Positions 53,220-62,538 of a stretch of DNA of 64,000 bases are shown here, one piece after another. The translations under genes were made by a program, and so were the position numbers. Position 1 is the stretch's first letter. Each line of letters starts with the position of its first letter. Below the pieces are notes generated by a model that saw only the letters and a list, made by a program, of their open reading frames with translations, made no database searches and had not been told where the DNA came from. Origin of the DNA: Amblyornis subalaris (taxonomy: Eukaryota > Chordata > Aves > Passeriformes > Ptilonorhynchidae); the NCBI GenBank assembly GCA_018881555.1, contig JACAXG010000061.1, positions 3,950,036 to 4,014,035 on the forward strand, in the 5' to 3' direction.

Positions 53220-53530
53220 TGTAATTGTTGCCTTTATCAAGGCTGTGAGATTAACTACTGGGATTTATTCTAAAGTGACCCATCACCGAATTCATTTCTG
53301 CTTGAACTTTCGGTGAACCTGAGATTAAAGAGGGGAGAGCAGCTAAGCAGTTTGTTGTTAGCTGCCTTTTCAACAGCCCTTTCAGACTGAGTAAATATTG
53401 ATCGGTTTCAATCTGATTGCCCCAGAGGAAAACACCAAAGCATCTCAATAGCCTCCAAAAGTAAACTTTAAAGGTGAACAGCAAAAATGGCCTTAAGTAT
53501 GATAGGAAGATACTAAACTTCATTTGACAT
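53220..53530. promoter_or_regulatory. HOXA1 3' retinoic acid-responsive enhancer
   Basis: This unique block surrounds the DR5 RARE about 3 kb downstream of the HOXA1 stop codon. That is the relative position of the enhancer in mouse and human that drives early Hoxa1 expression in the posterior hindbrain and is required for its retinoic acid response. Besides the RARE it holds a SOX-type ATTGTT near 53224, a FOX-type GTAAATA at about 53391, and GC-poor, low-repeat sequence throughout. Borders are approximate. Confidence 0.8.
53303..53319 (-). promoter_or_regulatory. DR5 retinoic acid response element (HOXA1 3' RARE)
   Basis: On the minus strand, the coding orientation of HOXA1, the element reads GGTTCA-CCGAA-AGTTCA: two direct RGTTCA half-sites separated by exactly five bases. 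This matches the sequence I know for the mammalian Hoxa1 3' RARE, including the CCGAA spacer and the flanking A and AG. RAR/RXR heterodimers bind such sites. Spacer identity plus position make this the most secure regulatory call in the window. Confidence 0.95.
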
Positions 53531-55279
53531 TTGAATGCGGTTTGGGTTGGCGGTTTTTTATGAGATGGGGTTTTTTTCTTCGTTTTTCCCCCTGAGACTC
53601 TAGAGAGAAAAATTTAAATTAATCTTAAAACGTGTAAAAACAAAAGGATCCTTACAACTTGAAGAGCAAAGTAGTGCCTTCATTCAAAGTGTTCCCCCAA
53701 AGCTCGCTGTGGGGGTTTTTTGGCGATATTTTTATGGTAGAAACTGTAAGCTAGAGATGTTCATTTCTCTTCCCCGCACCCCTGACCCCAAAGGCTGATC
53801 ATATCGAAATAGTATTAACGCTAACAAAATGAGACAGGATCTGGAGGTCTGGAGCGTCTTTGTTTGAAATACATCTTACTGCAAAAAAAAAAAAAAAATA
53901 TATATATATACACAAATAACTGGGGTTTGGGCTTGGAAGGAGACGGAATTCTTTGCCCGCGAATCGCTCGTCGCAGATTGACGCACTGACAAGTGTCTTG
54001 TCTCTCGTATTTAGGCTGTAATTTATGGCCACTCTTTCTAACACATTAAGTCAACACCGGTAGAATCGAGTTGTAGATCCGGATTCCAGCAATGTTTAGA
54101 TCCAGATTTCGATATTGAAATGCCCTTATTCGCATGCAAATGCCGCTTTAACACATCCAAGACTCTGGAAGAAGGCCATCTGTTTTGCTTTGTGGCTTTA
54201 CACTAATAAACAAAAGGTAAAGTATATGGCAGGCGGGGAAATGAAAGAAATAGAGCCATCGGCGGGAGCCTTTGGAGACAGCCCTGCTCCTTGCAGATAG
54301 CTCGGCTCTTGATATGGCCGCCGCGCCTTGCAAATCAGGGCTTGTCTCTTTTGACACCGAAGTGAAGAAAATTTCGTTGACTCTCTGCGGATCCCGCAAA
54401 GCAAAGCCTGCGCGGGCAGCCCAACAACAGGAGAAGCCCGGTAGCACTTCCCGCAGCTGGGCCGGTTGAAGGAGATGTTAGGAGTGTTTGAGTTGAAATT
54501 CAAGAGGCATCAGTGACTTGAGACACCCCCCGTCCAGCTGAGCATGTCCTGCCACCCAGGTTCTCCCTACAGAGGTTCCTCTCCCTTCCCGACCTGCTGT
54601 TCACTTGACACCTCTTGGAATACTTATCGCGTGTACCTGAGAGAGCTTGGTCTTGCACACGGGAAGGAAAAAAAAAAAAAAAAAAAAAAAGGCCGGGGAG
54701 GGAACGGGCTGGGGTTAACGCCAAAAACGCACTGGGAGGCATCTCCCACCTTGGCACCCTATCTGCCGCTGGGGATGGCAGCCTGGGGTGGGAGAGAGAA
54801 GCTGGACCAGCTTAGGGCCCTGGCTAATTAAATGTGCAGTCCTTGGAGAGAGGCCTGCAGNGTGAGGAAAGACTGGCTGAAGAGTTTCTGCTTTTGAAAG
54901 GTGCTCTGTTTATATAAGTGTCAGCATCCATCCCGAGGTGAAAAGGTTAGCACTTGACCCAGGAAGTTCTCATGTTTGTGCTTCAGAAATAGATGGGGAT
55001 CATAAATTCCTCACAGGTGCAGAGGAGGGGGAGAAGGGCCTTATATTTTCTGAAAATAATATTATTTGAGCATAGGAGAGGAAGAAGCTTTGTGTAAGAA
55101 GTCAGATTGGACAACCAGAGCTCTGACTCTCACAAAACAATACACGAGGAGTAAGGTTGTGAGACTCCCTTTCCCCCTTGGAGAGACCCCACTAGAAGAA
55201 AATAAGGGAAACAAAACTGCTGAGCCCAGCCTGTGACTCAGCACTGACGTCACACAGAGGTAGGCAGACGAGGGCTACC
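53531..55279. other. Non-coding interval between RARE enhancer and HOXA1 3' end
   Basis: There is no gene. An A-run followed by (TA)n lies at 53883-53911. A run of 23 A bases lies at 54668-54690; no transposon or processed gene copy is visible beside it. CpG remains frequent near 53940-54480. A combined AP-1/CRE pair is listed separately. One N is at about 54861. Confidence 0.6.
55234..55252. promoter_or_regulatory. AP-1 site next to a consensus CRE
   Basis: TGACTCA (55234-55240) and the palindromic TGACGTCA (55245-55252) lie four bases apart, just past the HOXA1 poly(A) signal. The first is the AP-1 optimum and the second the CREB/ATF optimum. Finding both exact sites within 19 bases is unlikely by chance. 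Confidence 0.5.
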
Positions 55280-56364
55280 TGAAAGTGGAATATATTTATT
55301 ACAGACATTATAAGGACCCGTAAATCCTGCCCTGGATTCCATCACTAGTGGAATCCCAGAGCCTTTCATGATTGTACAGAAAAATCAGAAGGATATTTTG
55401 CTCACACACGACAACTGATAGAACTCAGTGTACCCGCAGTACAGCAAAGCACAGTGCGTCATGCAAAGGTCTGGACACCAACCACAGAAATTATACATTC
55501 ATTTGGCCATTCGTCACATTCACGAGTAGTTTGAAGAGACATCGAGTCTAAAGGAAGGGTAATACGAAAATAGGAAGAGGAGAGGTCTTTTGGATGGTTG
55601 TACCCTTCAGTTGAGCATAACCCAACACACATCTCAGGGCAGAGGGAAAAGGAGAGGGAGCAAGCACACCGGGTAAGGTTTAAAAAACCTAGTGCAATTG
55701 AAGCCTTGTTTGTCACATTTAAAGAAATAGCGCTACTTTTTTTGAGGTATCTGCTTGAGCTTAAGAACGTTTACTTGATGCGGTCGTCTACTTTACCAAT
55801 ATAAAAGTGGATCCAGTTTGGCGAATGCACTCACCCTGCTTAACCTGATAATCGAAACATCATTCTAGAAAAATCGGTAAAAAGATAAATCTCTCGGACA
55901 AAGTATTTACAAGCAACAAACTCATCGACACGAATAAAGAATACATTAAATTAAGGGGATGAAAGTCCTATAAGTCGTGTAAACACTTGCAATAGTGCAT
56001 CTCTTCGTGAGGTTATACACCCTAAATAACCTGTCTTTCACTAAGGGAAACTTGGAGGACCGTCCAGTGGAGAAGGGAGACCCTTACGCGTGTGCCAACA
56101 CAGCTCCTCCAGCAGAAAAGGAAGGGGCGGGGGGGGGGCCGGGAAGAAAGTCCCCTGGCACCAAGGTGCCGGGAGCCGGCGGAGCCGGCACCCCCGGGGC
56201 CGGGCGGCGGCGGGGGCGGCGGAGGTAGCGGCGGAGGAAGCGGCAGCTCGCCGGGACCTCTCGGGGTTACCGACCGACCGAGGCACCGACACAGCGGCGG
56301 TGAACGGACGCGCGCCGCGCTGCCGGAGGCGTCGCGCCGGGCGGCCGTCGGGGCGCGGCCGGTC
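55280..56364 (-). other. HOXA1: HOXA1 3' untranslated region
   Basis: This runs from the TGA stop (56365-56367) to a canonical AATAAA on the minus strand at 55295-55300. It is the first such signal I find downstream of the stop and gives a UTR of about 1.07 kb. Cleavage is assumed 10-25 bases later. A 7-base match to the seed of miR-99/100 (TACGGGT on the minus strand, 55316-55322) lies 15 bases before the poly(A) signal. A 6-base miR-10 seed match (CAGGGT, 55833-55838) is also present. HOXA1 is a known target of miR-99/100 in mammals. Confidence 0.65.
55295..55300 (-). terminator. HOXA1: HOXA1 poly(A) signal AATAAA
   Basis: TTTATT on the plus strand gives AATAAA in the HOXA1 transcript, 1.07 kb beyond the stop codon. 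No AATAAA or ATTAAA was found between it and the stop. Confidence 0.65.
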
Positions 56365-57765
56365 TCAGTTGGAGGCAGCGAGCGTGTCCGAGGCGGAGGA
56401 GGCGGGCGAGGCGCTGCAGGGCGAGGAGCAGGACTTCTCCGATGACTCCTCCGCCTTCTCCTCGCAGCCCGTGGGGGTGGCGGGGGAGATGGGCAGCAGT
56501 CCCTCTTTCTCACGTTTCTTCTGCTTCATCCGCCGGTTCTGGAACCAGATCTTCACCTGCGTCTCGTTGAGCTGTAGGGAGGCGGCGATCTCCACCCGCC
56601 TGGCCCTGGTCAGGTATTTGTTGAAATGAAACTCCTTCTCCAGCTCGGTGAGCTGCTTGGTGGTGAAGTTAGTTCTGACGGTGTTGGGCTGCCCCACGAA
56701 GCCATACTCGCCAGCCTTGCCTGCGAGGGGACATGCAGCGTTAAGTAAGTGACCGCAAATGATTTATAGGCGATGTAATCAATATGTCCACACCGGCTAA
56801 GCGATAGGGAGCAAGAACTTCTTAGGATAAGAGGGAAACCCCGGCAGGGTGAGTGATGGAGTGCGAGGTGCTAAACCGGAGTCAGCCTCTAGTGTCAGAG
56901 GAAACTTGATAAGTGGTTTATGAATTACGAGAAATATGACCACGGGAGAGGAGGAGAAAGGGGAGTCAGGAATAAATGAGGAATAAGCAGCACTGGCTTT
57001 CAGCGCCGCGGGCAGACCGCCGCGACTGCTGCCAGACGTGCGGGCTGCCCTACATGCCCAGCGCCCCGCGGGACACTGCGCCCCTTTCCCCGCACCCACG
57101 GCAGAGAGGGAGAGGAGCGGCCCCCGCCCTGGCCCTCCCGCCGGCCACTGACCTGTTTTGGGTGGGTTTCTTTTCACTTTCATCCAGTCGAAGGTTTGCG
57201 CCGGTGGCGAGGTCTCGGCGGAGGGGGAGCGGGCGTTTTCCCGGTGGCCAGAGTGGAGAGGAGACAGGGCATGGTTGTAGGTGCTGAGAGGCAGGCTCTG
57301 CTGCTCCTGCCCATACGGGGGAGGCACGTACTGAGCGGGGGCACCCGCGTAGCCCTGGTGCTGGTGCTGCGCAGCGGCCGAGGAGGAGATGCTCCCCGAG
57401 TACACGGAGGGGGCACAGGGAGGGAAGCCGCCGCCCAGCTCCGCGTCCTGCCCCAGGGGGTAGGGGCCGTACGCCGGTCCGAAGCCCTGCGCGCTGTAGG
57501 TCGGGCCGCAGCCGGGGTGCGCGTAGGACACCCCCAGACCGCCGTGGTGTTGGTAGGCGGTGGGCTGGGCCGGGGGGTGGTGGTGGTGGCGGTGAGGGCT
57601 GATGGGCACCCCGCGGCCCGCCAGGAAGCGGTCCTCTCCGCTGCAGCTGCCGGCGCTGACGGCGCAGGGCTGGAAAGTTGTAATCCCGTGGTCGGGGTGG
57701 TAGGCGCGGGCGGCGCAGCCCCCCGCCTCGCCGCCGAGGACCGGGTACTCGAGGAAGGAGCTCAT
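56365..57765 (-). CDS. HOXA1: Homeobox protein HOXA1 (two exons)
   Basis: This is a paralog-group-1 (labial-type) transcription factor of the nucleus, needed for rhombomere 4-5, inner ear and neural crest patterning. The coding exons are 57765..57153 (613 nt) and 56720..56365 (356 nt), giving 322 residues against 335 in human. The donor is CAG|GTCAGT, the acceptor CGCAG|GC, and the split codon is Gly205. The N-terminus SSFLEYPVL and the [11 protein letters not shown] and [18 protein letters not shown] blocks are HOXA1 hallmarks. FDWMK at 192-196 is the PBX-binding hexapeptide. The homeodomain spans 216-275, with WFQN at 263-266 and Asn51 at residue 266. The tail DTLAASN parallels the mammalian DTLTTSH. 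The start fits the second Met of the human protein: upstream codons read Arg-Asp-Ala-Ala-Arg back to a TGA at 57784-57786. The histidine run near 58-63 is short. Exon 1 is very GC-rich. Confidence 0.98.
56721..57152 (-). other. HOXA1: HOXA1 intron 1
   Basis: The 432-nt GT-AG intron sits just after the hexapeptide region, the standard position in HOX genes. A CTTAAC branch-point-like sequence lies about 20-25 bases before the acceptor. A TGATTTAT (HOX/PBX type) is at 56760-56767 on the plus strand. If the intron is retained, the exon 1 frame stays open to a stop at 56797, giving a product without a homeodomain. Confidence 0.93.
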
Positions 57766-57973
57766 CCTCGCCGCGTCCCTCTGTCACGCCGCCACCGGGT
57801 CTTCAGTGTCCGGCGGGGCCGCGCCAACTTTCCCACTTCCTCCATGGGGCCGGCAGGAAAATGACACGAAGGCGCCGGCAGCGGGCAGGCACGTGGGGGG
57901 CGGCAGCCAATGGCTGCGGCGCCCGCGGGGCTTCCCCGGCTCCTGTCGCTGATACAGCGCCGCGTCGGGGGCA

Positions 57974-57979
57974 TTTAAA
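57974..57979 (-). promoter_or_regulatory. HOXA1: Possible HOXA1 TATA-like element
   Basis: TTTAAA on the minus strand, in the context GTTTAAATGC, is an AT island in otherwise GC-rich DNA about 210 bases upstream of the ATG. It would place transcription start near 57945. A CCAAT box on the plus strand at 57907-57911 points the other way, compatible with plus-strand transcription from the same island. Neither start can be proven from sequence. Confidence 0.35.
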
Positions 57980-58018
57980 CGCCGAGCGCTCCGACGGCGC
58001 GGCACCGCGGGCCAGGGA

Positions 58019-58039
58019 GGCGGCGGCGGCGGCGGCGGC
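58019..58039 (+). repeat. Short (GGC)7 array
   Basis: Seven GGC triplets are followed by C and G runs (ccccccggggggtgggggg-type) in the HOXA1 upstream region. The G-rich runs could form quadruplex or R-loop structures, but this is only a compositional remark. Confidence 0.85.
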
Positions 58040-60479
58040 CCCCCGGGGGGTGGGGGGAGTGGGCCGGGCTGTACACATACACACCCCCCGCCGCGGCAGC
58101 CCCCTGGGTCTCGTCCGCCAGTTGAGAGAGGAAGGCAGGAGAGACCCCATCGGCTGACCCCTCCAGGGTGAGTGCTGCTGCGAGGGTGCCACAGCATCAC
58201 TCCTGCTGTCGGTGCTGTCAGGCTTGCACGGGGCACCTTTGCCGCCCACCAACCGAAGGCCGGGGCAGCGGGGAGCTGAAGGGGGAGGCGACTGGATCCA
58301 CGGCAGGGGACGAGGGATGGGGCAGAGGGCGGCACAGACAGTGCTGAAAGCATCAGCCCTTGGCACAGGAATGAGAATGGGACCGTGGATGCGGCTGGGG
58401 GACTTCTATGGGGATGGGAATGGAGATAGGGACAGGAATGAAGGGTAAGGATAAGGTGGAGAATAGGCATGGGACGGAGGATATAGTTGTGGACGGAATG
58501 CGGGCGGAGATGGAGTGGAGACGGTAATAGTGCCGGTGCCAGTGCCGAGGGATCTCGCTGGTCCTGCCCCGCCGCAGTCCCAGCGCGACGCCACGCCAAG
58601 AGTTAAAGGGGCTTGTCCAGCCGCATCACCAGGCGGCCGCGGACATTAGCATGGAAATGAGCCGCTTTTGGGACTGACGGCCATTGTGCTCTCCCAGGCT
58701 CACCGGCCACCCTCTGGCCCTCATCCCTGCTCCCCCCGCACCTCCGCCGAGCTCACCAGCACCAGCCTGGGGTTGGGGTAGGGAAGGAGGAGCCGGGGGC
58801 AGGGGGACTAATGATTGGCCGGGGGCTCGGGGGCTCCGCAGCCCATCTGCTGTGTTCCTGCGGCGCCGCTGCCGCCCGCCCGCCATGGGACAGGGTGGGG
58901 GGACGGCTGTCCGGGGTGCCGCGGGTCGCAGCCCGAGGAGGCGACCCGGGACAGGGGCAGACGAGCGGCGGGAGGCGCAGGGCCCGCCGCCCCGGCCCCT
59001 TTGTCCCTGCGCTCCTCCACCCGGGTCGGTGGTGGTGAGAGGTGGCAGATGGCCAGTGGCAGAGGCGGCCCCAGGACCCTTGGGAACAGCGCTGAGTATA
59101 GATTCAAACCTAGCCCTCCCCAGCCCTGTAGGGAGGTGGGTAAAAAAATGGGTCCGTGGCCAGAGAAGGAGGGATGGCGGTGAGATGTGGGTTACGACCT
59201 CATATGCGGTTTACGTATGCGGAAAAGGAAAGGGGAAGTAAAGGCCGGGCATCCGTCTGTCCCGGCGCACCCAGTCGTCTGCAGACAGAAAGGACGGCAC
59301 CAACAGTCTTCAAAAGACGTTCTGCAAAACATCAGCCTCGGAGAAAGATGGATGGAAAGTCACGTTCCCTGCCACCAGCCCCAGGAGGGGCTGCCCCCTC
59401 TATTTCTGCAGGTGCCGACTCTTATGTGCCTCTCTTCTCACGCTCCATTCTCCCTTGTTTTGAAACCCAAAAGGCTCTTCTACGCCGCCACCACTCCCTG
59501 CTCATGAACACACACACCCACACACACACACTCTCAAGCTCCTCCCTCCCACATGAACTGCAACTCTCTCCTAGGTGCAAAGCTCTCCTACTGCTATGAG
59601 GTCAGCCCTGATCCCATGTCATCTGCATGGCCTCTCTACTGTCAGGCAAAACCGAAGGGCTCCTCTTTCCACCACGTGTCTATCCTGGTGCCCTCAGTAT
59701 GTCTATTTGCTCTGATTTACTACACAAACAGGGATGGTTAAGGGCCCTCTGGAAAGGTTCAGTTTCTTAAACTGCAGGGGGGCGGGGTGGAGGACAGGAG
59801 CAACAGCACCCCGGAGGCATTTATGGTATTATTCTGCAGCAATTTTGGCTATAGTTACGGCTGTAAACACCTTTATTTCATTCTTGTAAACCAGTTGTGA
59901 TAAACACTGCATAAAGCTGAGAAAAAAGACAGGTTTACTTATAAAAGGGCTGACATCTTTTCAGTGCTTTTTCAGTCATCCAAGAAAAAAAATATTTTAC
60001 TACAAGTAGCTCCCTTTTAACCGTAAATTCCCATGAATCACTTTTCTTACAGTCTCCAGCATCCTGAAATCCTTTTTTCTCTCCCTTTTTGGTGCCATTG
60101 TCTCTTGTTGCATTGTCTCTCTGGCGGGGCTTTCGGGTTTTGCTGCCCATGCTAAGCATGGGGGCAACATCATGAGAAGGGTCGGAGCAGAGGGGCAACA
60201 TACACCACGCCCTCCTTCGCGGTCCGGCGAGGGGGAGCTACTGACCCTTCCCCCTGCCCTCAGGCCAGCCCGGCCCCTCCGCGCCCCTCCGCGGCTTCGC
60301 TCCGCGTTTCCTGCCACGGGACTGAGGCTGAAGGGGCGATCCCAGCTCTTTAGGCTTTTCCGTGGGAGTGTGCCCCCGCTGTGGCCCCAGGGCTCACCAG
60401 GAGACTCGGAGGCGGCTCCTGCTTGCTGAATTCCCCCATTTATTTAAATGGAGTTTGCGAGAAGTTGGAACCTTGAAGC

Positions 60480-60618
60480 ATTTTTTCTTTTTCTCTTTTT
60501 TTCTTTTTGTTCGGTGTTTTGGTTTTTGTTTGGGGGGGTTGGTTTTTGGGTTTTGTTGTTNTTTTGTTTTGTTTTGTTTGTTTTGTTTTAGTTCGTTTTG
60601 CTTTTGTTTTCTTTAAGC
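60480..60618 (+). repeat. T/G-rich simple sequence with (TTTTG)n
   Basis: This is a degenerate tract of T-runs with interspersed C at its start and G later, including a G7 run near 60533 and TTTTG pentamers near 60563-60588. One N falls inside at about 60561. Frames across it are artefacts. Confidence 0.9.
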
Positions 60619-60977
60619 GTTGCCAGCATCTGGAAATTCGGGCACGAAAGAAACCCCAACCCTTACTTGCACGTTGNGGTCCAATTAAACCCAGAGGCAG
60701 AGGAGTGAAAATGCCGGTGAGGCTGCTCGCTTTCCGCANGGACATGGCTGGAGCAGAGAGAAGGAGGAGAACCAAGGCCGAGGTTTCACCGCGCCCGCAG
60801 CTCAGCCAAGCTGTTGTTTTAAAAGAGCAATAAAAGTGAATTATGACTAAACGCCTTCTCACTTAATGGTTTTAGACGGGGATCCCCAGCCCCGGCAAAT
60901 ACGTAAGAGGATTTTTATTTGTGCATGTGTTCCTGCAATTGATCTCTTTGATGACATTCTCATTCATAGAAAGAGTT

Positions 60978-60987
60978 TGATTTATGA
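60978..60987 (+). promoter_or_regulatory. HOX/PBX-like site between HOXA1 and HOXA2
   Basis: TGATTTATGA fits the TGATNNAT composite HOX/PBX rule with the TTAT variant preferred by more posterior HOX proteins. It lies in AT-rich sequence about 1.55 kb beyond the HOXA2 stop. TGATNNAT alone is common by chance, so support is moderate to low. Confidence 0.3.
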
Positions 60988-62199
60988 CTTTCGGAAGAAT
61001 TGCGTTCAGCCCTTCCAGCTATAACCCACGCATCCCAGCTCCACAACGTGTTACAGGGCTGGGAGACAACACTGCTCGCATGGATGGACAGCACAGCCCC
61101 GTTCACAAACCCCCACCCAAGCCCCACTCGCCTGTGTAGTGTAACCACGCGCACTCACACGCACTCATACGCGCGCAAGGAGTCGGGAACATACCCGCCC
61201 GGGGCCCCCTGGCCCCGGAGCGGCAGAGCCCCGCTGGCATCTGTTGCTCGGTTTTAGCCCGAAGGACGGGGCTCACCCTCCGCTTTGGGGTCCGGCAACG
61301 CCGCTAGCCGGGTGGCAGGCAATTTGGTGGGGATTATTGAAAGCCTGTCTTTGCTGCCTCCAGCAGAAGAGTGGGAGCCCGAGGAAATCGTAACTTTAAA
61401 GTCAGAGTTTCCCCTTTTCGATATCAGTCTTTAGCCTCGCAAGAAGGTTTACACAGAAAAATATCTTCGGGTCTGCCCCCGCACNGCCCCTCAGAAGGAT
61501 GGAGTGGAGAAGCTGGTTCCTCCCTAAGTACTTTTTCTTCCCCCTGCGTTTCTGCCACACTTTTGATTTCACAGGCACTAACTTCTCCATTTCCTCTCCT
61601 CGTAGGGCTGATTTCTTGGATTGCTCAGCACGTGAGAAGCAACCAAGCACGTTTGCTGTGAGCTCTGATATTAAGATATGCTTCCTGAAAAATCTTGCTA
61701 GCTGCTAAGCAGTACTTTCTAGAAAAACAGGATTACTTAAAAAAAAAAAGAGCCTTTCACTTCGTTCATGTAACAGGCTAGTTTCTGCAGGACACGCTTA
61801 TCCTGAGTCTCTCTTATGTTGTGCCTGTAACAGAGAAAGTCCTCGTTCATGCTTTTGTTACAGCTCAGCATTTCCAAGCTTTGTATCCTCACAGAGATAA
61901 GATACTACATTTATACATCAAAAGGAACAAATCTCCATCAAACCTGTGAACGGTTTTAATTTCTTTGGTTCGGTTTTTTTTTCCCTTGTAAGAATCCTTA
62001 CAATAAAGAATACGGATGAGTTTTTCCTCTCTAATAAATGTCCTAAATTGCCAATGGGGAAGAGCTCGTAGTCAGAACGTTGGATTTTGATTACTAGTAA
62101 ATTAATAGTGGGAGGGATGGGGAGAGATATCGGTCATGTTATCATCCTTGAAAGCAGAGAGAAAGAGAGGATAAAGAGAAAGAAAAAAAGAGAAAGCTC

Positions 62200-62538
62200 C
62201 TTGTAGCAAACAAGAATTTATTCTACCAAAAATACTTATGACAACGCATCCTAATGTAATACAAAAATAAAAAGAAAGTGAAGATACATTCCTATATGAT
62301 CACTTTCTTACAGACCTCATATATTGCTTTCTTAGAAGGACCTAGAATGTGGCTAGGTTAAAATTGAACACAACTAAAACTTCATAAGAAACGGCAAAAT
62401 GGCATAGCAGAGGGAAGTAACAAACAGAAAATACTGACAAGGGAAAGAGACGGGAAAAATAAAATTAATTCACTGGAAAAAAATGAAGAAGAATGAGGAG
62501 GAGAAAGCAGGACCCTCGGAGAGGACGTCTTTAATTTC
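62200..62538 (-). other. HOXA2: HOXA2 3' untranslated region
   Basis: This runs from the TAA stop at 62539-62541 to the first minus-strand AATAAA, at 62217-62222, giving a UTR of about 0.32 kb. The sequence is AT-rich. The end is approximate, and longer forms using later signals cannot be excluded. Confidence 0.55.
62217..62222 (-). terminator. HOXA2: HOXA2 poly(A) signal AATAAA
   Basis: TTTATT on the plus strand reads AATAAA on the HOXA2 strand. It is the first canonical signal after the stop codon. Confidence 0.55.

Larger units (their letters stand above)
56090..59060. promoter_or_regulatory. HOXA1 CpG island
   Basis: Continuous GC-rich, CpG-dense DNA runs from the proximal HOXA1 3'UTR over both exons and the promoter to about 1.3 kb upstream of the start codon. 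It causes many long open frames on both strands that are not genes. It includes a G10 run near 56131 and a GGC array at 58019-58039. Such islands are typical of HOX genes and Polycomb-regulated promoters. Confidence 0.85.
57985..62199 (+). ncRNA. HOXA1-HOXA2 intergenic region; expected place of HOTAIRM1
   Basis: In mammals the lncRNA HOTAIRM1 starts beside the HOXA1 promoter and is transcribed opposite to the HOXA genes, toward HOXA2, which is the plus strand here. The interval has a CpG-island start and no protein gene I can support. No exon, splice pair or sequence match to HOTAIRM1 was recognised, so this marks position only and the exact span is a placeholder. Contents seen are a (CA)n run at 59508-59531, a CpG-rich patch at 60170-60330, a T/G-rich tract at 60480-60618, a HOX/PBX-like TGATTTATGA at 60978-60987, and N bases at about 60561, 60677, 60740 and 61485. 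Confidence 0.2.

Noticed and set aside
54668..54690. A-run as the tail of a processed pseudogene
   Set aside because: The sequence before it shows no coding or repeat similarity and no target-site duplication was apparent.
57196..57864. A 222-codon plus-strand frame antisense to HOXA1 exon 1
   Set aside because: It lies wholly in very GC-rich DNA where stops are rare, mirrors the HOXA1 codons, and has no recognisable domain.
57784..58599. Long minus-strand frames upstream of HOXA1 (up to 271 codons)
   Set aside because: CpG-island composition explains them. Their products are Pro/Arg/Ala-rich low complexity with no homology I know, and they overlap the promoter.
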